Source: an uncultured Clostridia bacterium (GTDB lineage Bacteria; Bacillota; Clostridia; Christensenellales; Borkfalkiaceae). From it: 64,000 nt of DNA. The position numbers and the translations under genes are program-made. Below the pieces are notes generated by a model. That model was not told the DNA's origin. It was given only the letters and a program-made list of their open reading frames with translations, and searched no databases. The DNA is taken from assembly GCA_934271255.1 (NCBI GenBank), contig CAKQQS010000001.1:124001-188000 (forward strand), read 5' to 3'. Of the stretch, positions 26,001-33,154 are shown piece by piece (position 1 is the first letter of the stretch; each line of letters starts with the position of its first letter).

Positions 26001-28661
26001 GCGATAAACGTATTTGGTCGAGTTTTCCAACATGGAAATGCCGAATACGGACGTTCTTTCCTGATTTGCGCTGTTAGTCGCAATGTCTACGGCAAGTTCC
26101 TTGTTCGCGCCTACCCACGGACGCCATTCAAAGTTTTCTAATCCGGCAACCGTTCTGAAATATTCTTCTTTACCCGCGTCGAGCAAGAAGGGTCCCGTGA
26201 TTATCAATCTCGTGTCGTACGCGCCTGCGCCGTAGCCCGAAGTCTGTAAGAAAATACCCGTGTTTTCGGTGCCGCCGCCTATGGGGTTAACGCCGTTTTT
26301 GTTTGCGAACAAACCTACGTTGGGTATGTTTTTGCCGATAAACGTAAACTCTATCGCGTCGCCTACGTTATATTCGCCCAAACCTACGTAATCGAAGGTT
26401 CCGCCGAACTCTATCGCGACTTTTTCGTCGTTTTGTTTTTCGGTAATCGTAGCCGGTTTCAATATGGTCGCGCCTTCTAATTTCTCCGTTTTGGGATAAG
26501 GCGTCAAGTCGCCGCTTATCGTGTACGAGAAAGATATATCCTGATGTATCGACGAGAAGAACGCTATCGTTTGAGAATTAAAGTTGATTCCGCTGAAATC
26601 TCTGTTTACCTGTCTGGTAACGTCTTCTAACAAGACGGGTTCGCTTCCGCTCATATCGTATAACTTGTAGTTGAGAGCAAACGTATTGAAAGTCGTGTCG
26701 ATTTCGTACGAAACGTCTTTAAGTTCAAAACGATATTGTTTGCCGTCTTCCAACAAGTTGTAGCCCATTTTCGCGCTTCTGTTGTAGTCCGCGCTGCCTT
26801 CGGGCGAAGAACCGTTGTAAGAAAGTCCGTTTATTCTTCCGTAATACGGCGGGTAACCCGCGTTTCCGCGATAAGTGCCGCCCGGATCGAGTCTGTTCGT
26901 TCCGTTGACGGTAATTCTTTGTCCTATCGATTCTAATTCGCCGCTTACGTTACCGTTTCCGATATAGAAGCCCGTTCCCGACGCGGTTGCGCCGCCAACA
27001 ACGTAACCTTCGGGCGATTTGTCTAAATAAAGCCCTATTCCGGGAAGGTTTTTACCGACGAAGTCTATCGTTATGGTTTTGCCCATACCGAATCCGCTGT
27101 TTTGAACGCCTAAATATCCGAGTTGGTCGCTTATGCCCGTTTGCTTGTCGTCTATTATCTTGCCTTTCTTCAACGTTGCCGAAACGCTGCCGTCGTCGTT
27201 TATTTTTGCGTTTGCGTTATATGTGTAAAGATTTTCGGTACCTTCAACCGCTTTTTCTTGTTTGGCTTGTACTTTTATCTTCGTGGGATCCGAAATATAC
27301 TGTATGTCGATATTGTTTCTTATATCGCCGTAAATAACGGACTCGCCGACGAAATCGAACGTTTCGCCTTCGGCGTAATAGAACTCGCCGTAAATGCCGA
27401 TTTCGTAAAGTTTTTCGCTTATGGTACACGAAGAAACGGTCTTGTCCGCAAAGTAGTCGACTACTTCGTAAATCTCGACGTTGACTTTAAGTCTGTCCGC
27501 GTTACGCGCGTCTACGTGCTGAACGAAACTCAACGAGTATTGCATTAAATACGTTTTGTCTTTTTCCAAATCGGCTATACCGAAGTCGTTCGAGCCGGGT
27601 ATCGGCGTTCTGCACGCGTTGCCGTTAAGCATGTTGGGGAAGAAGAACGTCCATTTATGTCCGCTCGATTCTTTCGCAACGAAACTGAAAAATCCGCCCG
27701 TAGAGTTCTTGACGTCGTAAGATCCGTTAGCGGGATCGGGTTTTACGAAAAATCCGAGTTGCGGAGCGTTTTTGCCCTTGAACAACAAACTCAACTTTTC
27801 GCCGTCCCCTATCCTGTCGTTTACTACGACGTAGTTAAGGTCGGAAAGGTTGCTCGACATTAACTTAAAGGTGTACGGATTGTCTTCCGAATATACTACG
27901 CCTTTACCCGTTTTTACTACGGGAGTTTGCGCGGTATCGTCGCATTTCGTGCCGGCAGACGGGTCTTTGATGACGTTTACAAGGAAGTAGTCTTCCGCCG
28001 TGTTCGTTTCGGAAGTCGCTCTTACGAAAAATTGATATTCGCCGATTTCCGTGAATACGAAAGATTCGCTGCCCGTTACAAAGTCGAGTTTTTGCCATTC
28101 GTTTTCTTTGCTTTCAAGTCCGACGGTAACGCCCCTGAAACTTACACCGATTACTTCGGTTTTAGCCGTAACGGGTTTGATTACCATCGAAGCGTTGTCC
28201 ATTAAGTAGTCGAAATATCTTTCGATGCTACCCGATTCCGGCATATCCAACGTTTGCGCGGTATGCGATATGGTCAACGTGGGCGGATCGGATATAACGG
28301 ATAGAGTCATGGTGTTCGTTTTGGTTACCCCGCCATACGTAACTTTATAAGTTATTTTATGTTCGCCAACGTATTTCGGGTAGAAAACCAAAGCCTGTCC
28401 TTTTATTTCCACCGTTTCTTGCTGATTCGACGCTAAATTGTAATAGGATACGGTTATACTGTGTTCCGCGCCCTCTACTCTTACGATATAGTCGTCGAAG
28501 TCGATGTCTTTACTTACAAACACTTGCGTTTCAACGTTTTCTTTAAACGCCGCTTCAAACTCTTTGTCGGGTTTCGAGGAAGGAAGATTGCATCCTACAA
28601 AACCGATGGCACAAGTCATTATAGCGATTATAAATAAAGCTATCAGAGTTCTTTTTTTCAT
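23085..28661 (-). CDS. Giant repeat-containing surface lipoprotein, probable glycan-binding protein
   Basis: An 1858-residue lipoprotein with signal peptide and lipobox FVGC (Cys24), preceded by AAAGGAGG. Residues about 30-240 look like two Ig-like domains (IVRVEGAEHSITVSYYN; YVGEHKITYKVTYGG). From about residue 250 to the end there are seven repeats of about 225-240 residues, each with a core of the type VGDTLQFTFKGNNIPNVALF near residues 301, 540, 781, 1015, 1240, 1466 and 1690, followed by GGGTENTGIFLQTS, a GPFMLDAGS stretch and an NTYAVVYGAG ending. The units resemble beta-sandwich lectin-like modules; no catalytic motif is seen. It follows an ABC importer, so it probably captures glycan at the surface. 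Units 4 and 5 are nearly identical in DNA. Confidence 0.75.
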   Translation of the reverse strand: MKKRTLIALFIIAIMTCAIGFVGCNLPSSKPDKEFEAAFKENVETQVFVSKDIDFDDYIVRVEGAEHSITVSYYNLASNQQETVEIKGQALVFYPKYVGEHKITYKVTYGGVTKTNTMTLSVISDPPTLTISHTAQTLDMPESGSIERYFDYLMDNASMVIKPVTAKTEVIGVSFRGVTVGLESKENEWQKLDFVTGSESFVFTEIGEYQFFVRATSETNTAEDYFLVNVIKDPSAGTKCDDTAQTPVVKTGKGVVYSEDNPYTFKLMSSNLSDLNYVVVNDRIGDGEKLSLLFKGKNAPQLGFFVKPDPANGSYDVKNSTGGFFSFVAKESSGHKWTFFFPNMLNGNACRTPIPGSNDFGIADLEKDKTYLMQYSLSFVQHVDARNADRLKVNVEIYEVVDYFADKTVSSCTISEKLYEIGIYGEFYYAEGETFDFVGESVIYGDIRNNIDIQYISDPTKIKVQAKQEKAVEGTENLYTYNANAKINDDGSVSATLKKGKIIDDKQTGISDQLGYLGVQNSGFGMGKTITIDFVGKNLPGIGLYLDKSPEGYVVGGATASGTGFYIGNGNVSGELESIGQRITVNGTNRLDPGGTYRGNAGYPPYYGRINGLSYNGSSPEGSADYNRSAKMGYNLLEDGKQYRFELKDVSYEIDTTFNTFALNYKLYDMSGSEPVLLEDVTRQVNRDFSGINFNSQTIAFFSSIHQDISFSYTISGDLTPYPKTEKLEGATILKPATITEKQNDEKVAIEFGGTFDYVGLGEYNVGDAIEFTFIGKNIPNVGLFANKNGVNPIGGGTENTGIFLQTSGYGAGAYDTRLIITGPFLLDAGKEEYFRTVAGLENFEWRPWVGANKELAVDIATNSANQERTSVFGISMLENSTKYVYRVETAQSSTAGNVVIKLTLYKVIDDNRVLVGEFTKDVKHYMTSLENTYAVAYGTGGFSNKDIEFVYEKFAKQPETFEPSGTLTLNVAQVTEIQDNKVCVGFTGDYDYKGLGSYSVGDTLQFTFKGNNIPNVALFTNKSSVNAIGGGTENTGIFLQTSGYYGEVYNQRLYISGPFMLDAGSVDAYKTLPGREDFVWRTWLGANIEYGVQVNSPFGISNLDANTNYVYRISTAAGSDASKVVLLLKLYSVKNGQYGLVESYQKEIVHNLPSLEGTYAIVYGAGNQHKRAITFDYEVNPDYDITVSAGSLTLNVAQVTEIQDNKVCVGFTGNYDYKGLGSYAVGDTLQFTFKGNNIPNVALFTNKSSVNAIGGGTENTGIFLQTSGYYGDVYNQRLYIAGPFMLDAGSVDAYRTLPGQENFVWRTFLGANMEYAVQVNSPFGISNLDANTEYVYRVSTLAGSDASKVLIILKLYTVKDEKYELVASYEKEITHNLPTLEGTYAIVYGAGNHHNAAITFGYEIRPEYDIPVTSGTVTLDTTRLDEIMEGDERVGFRGSFDYLGLGEYKVGDTLQFKFKGKNIPNVGLFVNKNGVNAVNGGTENTGIFVQTSCFYGDAYNNRFYVTGPFLLDAGSVGAYRTLAGKSDYVYNRTVGENLRLAIDHSDPNNTSLLSMGQLDENTDYIYRISTSKCEIDGKKITLSAVLYKVVDGEVILVKNIVKTFEHYLPTLENTYAVAYGAGRFVDAPITFEYDVNPVEAYEGRLTLANAVVDYASTSGFTGYFDNRGLGKYEAGDTLEFRFVGKNIPNVGLFVNKNGVNAISGGTDNTGIFIQTSHVNATHNGRMYYVGPFLLDPGSKAALNTINVYASRDYAGELCKNVNQHTDTDANAISMGKLQDGVKYVYRVSTRYYDEQFVFVKCSLASVNDEGVETEIRVFEKDVRLCTISLHNTYAVVYGANVESGTSITFDYKIIKKA
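24892..25661 (-). repeat. Recent tandem duplication inside the giant lipoprotein gene (675-bp period)
   Basis: A 95-base stretch at 24892-24986 is identical to 25567-25661, offset 675 bp (225 codons), including every synonymous position. Flanking sequence on both sides is also highly similar but no longer identical. This points to recent duplication or gene conversion of a repeat unit. Confidence 0.9.
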
Positions 28662-28681
28662 CTTTTTATCCTCCTTTTATA

Positions 28682-28707
28682 GGGTTAGCGATGGCGAACG
28701 TTAACCC
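28682..28707 (-). other. Intercistronic stem-loop before the giant lipoprotein gene
   Basis: GGGTTAGCG at 28682-28690 pairs with CGTTAACCC at 28699-28707 (nine pairs including one G-U) with an 8-base loop, in the 112-base gap after the second permease. No T run follows on the minus strand, so it is more likely a processing or stability element than a terminator. Confidence 0.6.
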
Positions 28708-28773
28708 TTTTATTTTGTTACTTTTTTATTGCTTCGTATATTACTTTTTTATTACTTTTGATTAAACGACGCG

Positions 28774-29685
28774 TTACCCTTTCAAGCCGCCTGCGTTAAG
28801 GTTGGTCAGCATAAGTTTTTGCGAACACGCGTAAAGGGCTATGATAGGTACCATTGAGATACAAATTACCGCCGCTTGCAAAGCGTTGCCGTTTCTCGAA
28901 TAACTTAAACCTTGTTTCAATACGAACAAGCCGTACGCTATCGTCGGGTAGTTTCTTAAATAGATAAGCGAAATGGTATAGTCGTTCCAGACGCCTATCG
29001 ATTGTTGTATCGCCAGCGCGCAAATACACGGGAACGCTTGCGGAATAACTATTTTAAGCAAGATTACCAAATTGTTCGCGCCGTCGAGTTTTGCCGATTC
29101 GCTGTACGAACTGCTTATGCCCCTGAACGTTCCGTACAGCACGATAAACGCGAAGTCGAACGCGCTGAACCACGCTATCCACATAAGTTTGGGGTTGTTT
29201 ATAAAGTGCAAAGCCGTAAACAGCTTGTAACCCGCCGCGCCCGTTCCTATAATGGGAATCGTTTGCGCGAATATTACCAACGCGTAAAGAAAGTTCCTGC
29301 CAGGGAAACGGAATCTCGCGACGGCGTACGCAAGCATCGTGCTTGCCGCAACGTTGACGAATACTTTCAAGCCCGTTATCCATAGCGAATTGAACAGCAT
29401 GTCCAGATAAGTGAAGTTTTTGTATCTGAACTTCGTGAATACTTCCGCCCAACTCTTGAATTGCCAGTGCGGGAAAGTAAAGGGACTTGCGTTCGGATCG
29501 ACCGCCATTATTTCAAACTCTTGCAATCTTCTGAACGAATTGAAGAAAATCGAAACGATGGGGCATAGGAATATTAACGCCATTAACACGTAGAAAATAA
29601 AGAACAAGCAGAACGTTATTTTTTCGGAAGGCGTTTTTTTAGCAAACTGCGTAAACTTTCTTACGAAAAAGTTTTCTTTTTTCAT
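28774..29685 (-). CDS. Carbohydrate ABC transporter permease, MalG type
   Basis: A 303-residue membrane protein with a basic N-terminal tail, about six hydrophobic helices and an EAA loop SESAKLDGANNLVILLKIVI near residues 195-215. It ends in NLNAGGLKG, as expected for MalG-type subunits. It follows its MalF-type partner by 15 bases. It belongs to the importer of the amino-sugar glycan operon. No ATPase gene is present in the window. Confidence 0.9.
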   Translation of the reverse strand: MKKENFFVRKFTQFAKKTPSEKITFCLFFIFYVLMALIFLCPIVSIFFNSFRRLQEFEIMAVDPNASPFTFPHWQFKSWAEVFTKFRYKNFTYLDMLFNSLWITGLKVFVNVAASTMLAYAVARFRFPGRNFLYALVIFAQTIPIIGTGAAGYKLFTALHFINNPKLMWIAWFSAFDFAFIVLYGTFRGISSSYSESAKLDGANNLVILLKIVIPQAFPCICALAIQQSIGVWNDYTISLIYLRNYPTIAYGLFVLKQGLSYSRNGNALQAAVICISMVPIIALYACSQKLMLTNLNAGGLKG

Positions 29686-29700
29686 TTTTTAGCCCCCCCC

Positions 29701-30654
29701 TTACGACTCTACCGCGTCTACGAGTTTTTCCAAGACGTATCTGCCTACCAAAACTATCGGTAAGGTAATCATCGTGGCAAGCAATCCTATCGTCGCGGGA
29801 ATACCGTACGGCGATTTCGACGCGCTGTTCGTCGTTAAATTAACGACTAATTTTTGAATATAGAACCCAAGCGTGTCCATTCCGTATCCGCCGCTGCCGT
29901 CCGTATAAAGATATACGTTGCCTTCGCCGACGAACATCGTGCAAAGCGAGAACGTCAAAAGCGTCGAAACGGTTGGCCATATACACGGTAAGCATACGCG
30001 GAAAAACTCTTTCCACACGCCTATCCCGTCGAGTTTGCCTACTTCAAACAACTCTTGCGGTATTCTCGAATACGCGCCCGTAACTACCATGTTTCCGCCC
30101 GCTATACCGAATACGAAAATCGACATACACAGCGTGGGGAACGCCGTCGCTTTGCTCTTTAACAGTCCTTCGTTCAAAACTTCCTGCGGGAACCCGACGC
30201 CGAGTTTTTTCAAAACGTATAAAACTTCGCCGTTGTATCCCAAAAAGTTTTTCATCGTGGCAACCCATACTACCCCGCCGATGATGCTGGGAAGAATGAA
30301 TATTACGCGGAAAACGTAATGCCCGAAAACTTTCCTGAAAAGTATATACGTCGTGCAAAGCGATATGGGAAAGACTACGACGTTCGTTATAAACCAAAGA
30401 ATCCACGAACGGAAAGTCATCGTCAACAGGTTCGTGCCGAACTCGTCCGGCGTTATTATCATTTGCCAAACTTCTTTGAAATTGTCGAAAGTGAAACGTC
30501 CTAACGTATCTTTGAACGCCAAAGTAAAGGAACTTACGTTAACGTAAAACCAAAACAGCGCAAACTGTAACACAGGTAAAGCAATCAACAAGTATACGAA
30601 TAAGAAATCTCTTCTTTCAAATTTCGAATAACTAAATCTTTTAATTTTACCCAT
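29701..30654 (-). CDS. Carbohydrate ABC transporter permease, MalF/UgpA type
   Basis: A 317-residue membrane protein. The EAA loop is ELFEVGKLDGIGVWKEFFRV, around residues 208-228, with the conserved G and LP ending. The ATG overlaps the stop of the binding-protein gene by one base (TAATG), so the subunits are translationally coupled. It pairs with the MalG-type permease downstream. Confidence 0.9.
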   Translation of the reverse strand: MGKIKRFSYSKFERRDFLFVYLLIALPVLQFALFWFYVNVSSFTLAFKDTLGRFTFDNFKEVWQMIITPDEFGTNLLTMTFRSWILWFITNVVVFPISLCTTYILFRKVFGHYVFRVIFILPSIIGGVVWVATMKNFLGYNGEVLYVLKKLGVGFPQEVLNEGLLKSKATAFPTLCMSIFVFGIAGGNMVVTGAYSRIPQELFEVGKLDGIGVWKEFFRVCLPCIWPTVSTLLTFSLCTMFVGEGNVYLYTDGSGGYGMDTLGFYIQKLVVNLTTNSASKSPYGIPATIGLLATMITLPIVLVGRYVLEKLVDAVES

Positions 30655-32384
30655 TATAGTTTACTCGTCCATTTGCTCCAATTGTTTTTAGCGTTTTCTC
30701 TTACTTTGTTTATCATGCTCAACGCTTCGTTCGTATAAACGATAGGTTGTCCTTTCTTGACGCCCTTGTCGTAAATCGTTGCTCTTCTGTCGATAATCTT
30801 GCTGACGAAAGACAAATCTTCGCCCGGGAAAATCTGATTGTTGTGTCCCATACGCAATCTTAACCCCGTAGAGTTCATCCATACGGGCGTAGCGTAAGCG
30901 TTTTCTACTATTGCCTGACATTCTTTGTTGTACGCCGTGCTTTTTGCTTGCGAGAAATCGGACATATACGCGGTGAAACCGTTACATTCGCGATTGTATA
31001 AAACCGCGTTGTCGTCGCTTGCGAACATACGTAAGAACAAATAGCAAATCTCTTTGTTTTTCGATTTTTCGGAAATCAACGCGCCTGCCGCGAGCGAAGA
31101 ACGGGAACAGTAAAGTCCGCGGGCTTTAAGCACTTCTTCGATATCTTGTTTAAACGTTTCTTTGTTAGTTATCGTAGCGAACAACTCTCCTTTTTCGGCA
31201 GAGAACAGGTCGTATATTTCGTCCGTCGTTTTGCCGTCGTCCGCTTTTCTTATCGTATAAGCAAGGATTTCTTCGCATTGCTCTTCGTTGAATCCGTATT
31301 TGGCGAACAATTTCGTTCCGACTGCCGAAAGTACGGGAACGTTTGCGAACGCAAGGTCTTCCATTCTATCCGAATAATCGGTAACGATTTCGTTATAAGC
31401 CCAGTTGCCGTCCGCCATAAACACCGCGCCGCCCAAGTCGGTCATCAATTTCATGTGCGCGCTGCTTATCGTGTTGTTTGCCGAACCGAGCGCGACGAAA
31501 GACGCGTCGTACATATTGTACATTGCTTCGAGCATCTTTTCCAACGCTACGCTGTTATATACGGTATACCCGTCTTCAAGCATATCGTTGCCCTCTTCGT
31601 CGTAGTATCCGTAGAAACGGTTATATTCGTCTATTCCCGAATATTGCGCCTGCCACGTCGTTACGAAGTGTATGGGATATCCGTTGTCGCCGCCGAGATA
31701 GGTGATGGGATATATTCTGCTTTCGAGAGAACCCTTTATGCCTTTATCCGCGTCGCCGAGATAAATAAGTTCAAACGCGTCGAACAACTCTTTCGTCGTT
31801 TTGGGAACCTCGGTGATTCCGTACTTCGCGAGTTTTTTCATATTTACTATCATGCCGCCGATGTCGTTGCTCGTGTTGAACCCGTACACTCTGCCGTCTA
31901 CTTTCAATACGTCGTCGGGTAATTTTACGCGAGCCTTTTCGGAAATAAGTTTACCGCTTTCTTCTTTGCCTTCAAAGTTGATTGCGGGCTTGTTCCAGAC
32001 GGTATCCGTCAAATCGGCTACTAATTGACCGTATTCGCCGCGACTTGCGGTAAACCTTGCCATAGTGTTGTTGACGGTAACGAAATATACGTCCGCCCAG
32101 TCGTCTTTGGAATACAATTCCTTCATCGCTACGTCGCTGGACAAGTCGGTCGCGCTGGCAAGCACGTTTACCTTATAGCCTTGCTCGGCGTACGTCTTGT
32201 TGAACTGCGCGGCAAGTTTTCTGAGCCACGAATCGCCGTACCCGCCGATTACGGCGCGGACGTTAATCGTCTTTTCGTCTCTTTTAAGTTCTCCGCTGCC
32301 GCCTTTGCCGCAGCCCGTAAGCGTTGCGGACAAAGCAAAAACGCATAATATTATCGCAATAATTTTTGATAAACGCTTTTTCAT
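30654..32384 (-). CDS. Sugar-binding lipoprotein of the amino-sugar glycan importer
   Basis: A 576-residue solute-binding protein with lipobox LTGC (Cys25) after MKKRLSKIIAIILCVFALSA. The mature N-terminus (INVRAVIGGYGDSWLRKLAA) resembles the binding protein at 4096-5772. It is longer than MalE, suggesting a bulky oligosaccharide ligand. It lies between the NagB-like gene (14 bases upstream) and the permeases (1-base overlap). Confidence 0.9.
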   Translation of the reverse strand: MKKRLSKIIAIILCVFALSATLTGCGKGGSGELKRDEKTINVRAVIGGYGDSWLRKLAAQFNKTYAEQGYKVNVLASATDLSSDVAMKELYSKDDWADVYFVTVNNTMARFTASRGEYGQLVADLTDTVWNKPAINFEGKEESGKLISEKARVKLPDDVLKVDGRVYGFNTSNDIGGMIVNMKKLAKYGITEVPKTTKELFDAFELIYLGDADKGIKGSLESRIYPITYLGGDNGYPIHFVTTWQAQYSGIDEYNRFYGYYDEEGNDMLEDGYTVYNSVALEKMLEAMYNMYDASFVALGSANNTISSAHMKLMTDLGGAVFMADGNWAYNEIVTDYSDRMEDLAFANVPVLSAVGTKLFAKYGFNEEQCEEILAYTIRKADDGKTTDEIYDLFSAEKGELFATITNKETFKQDIEEVLKARGLYCSRSSLAAGALISEKSKNKEICYLFLRMFASDDNAVLYNRECNGFTAYMSDFSQAKSTAYNKECQAIVENAYATPVWMNSTGLRLRMGHNNQIFPGEDLSFVSKIIDRRATIYDKGVKKGQPIVYTNEALSMINKVRENAKNNWSKWTSKL

Positions 32385-32398
32385 TATGATTCTCCTAT

Positions 32399-33154
32399 TT
32401 ATTTTGAATATTTTTCAATTACTTCTTCGCTTAACAACGAAGCCGAGTCTTTGTCGCAATATACCGTAGCGTCTTCGTGTTGTTTTAAAAGGGTTGCGGG
32501 AACGTCTTCCGTCAATTCGCTCGTAAACGTTTTGTAAATCGCTTCCGCTTTCGCCTTATAAGGAACGACGCTGATTATGTGTTTACATTTCATTATCTGC
32601 GGACAAGTCATCGAAATGGCTTGTTTGTACGTTTCGTCGACACTCTTGAACCACCCTTCGTTTACCTGTTGTTGCAAACATCTCGGCGCGAGAGTAACGA
32701 TTTTATACGCTCTCGGATCGTTAAAGTCCGCGGGGGGATCGTTAAACGCGATGTGCGCGTTTTCACCGATGCCGATAAGTCCCAAATCGACGTCGCTTTC
32801 GTTAATCGCTTCCGTCAACTCTTTAATCGTCTTGAAAGGATCTTCGTAACCGCGTATCAAATGTATTTTTCCCGGTATAACCTTTTCTACGAATCTTTTG
32901 TTAAGATAGTTATAAAAACTCGCGGGGTGATCCGTCGAAATGCCTACGTATTCGTCCAGATGAAACATTTCTACGTTGTACCATTTTACGTCTTGTTTTA
33001 CAAACTCTTCAAAGAACTTCAATTGAGAAGCGCCCGTCGACAACAACAATCTTGCCGAGCCTTTTCTTTCAATCGCTTCGTTCAATACGTCCGCAGCGTG
33101 TTTCGCCGCTATTTTTGCCATATCTTCTGCCGTTTGACTTAAAACTAATCTCAT
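32399..33154 (-). CDS. NagB-family glucosamine-6-phosphate deaminase-like protein
   Basis: A 251-residue cytosolic enzyme. The fold signatures are LLLSTGASQ near residue 36, FHLDEYVG with Asp67-Glu68, and GIGENAHIAFNDPP near 128-141. In E. coli NagB the active-site stretch is GNDGHIAFNEP, with an Asp-His-Glu triad; here the Asp is Asn132, His134 is kept and the Glu is Asp139. This matches a NagB-like subfamily whose substrate may differ from GlcN-6-P. The ATG overlaps the stop of the GH106-like gene by four bases. Together with the NagA-type gene it points to amino-sugar phosphate breakdown. Confidence 0.82.
   Translation of the reverse strand: MRLVLSQTAEDMAKIAAKHAADVLNEAIERKGSARLLLSTGASQLKFFEEFVKQDVKWYNVEMFHLDEYVGISTDHPASFYNYLNKRFVEKVIPGKIHLIRGYEDPFKTIKELTEAINESDVDLGLIGIGENAHIAFNDPPADFNDPRAYKIVTLAPRCLQQQVNEGWFKSVDETYKQAISMTCPQIMKCKHIISVVPYKAKAEAIYKTFTSELTEDVPATLLKQHEDATVYCDKDSASLLSEEVIEKYSK

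Noticed and set aside
23085..28661. Possible CRISPR array from many repeats
   Set aside because: The repeats are 670-720 bp protein-coding units in frame, not short repeats with unique spacers.
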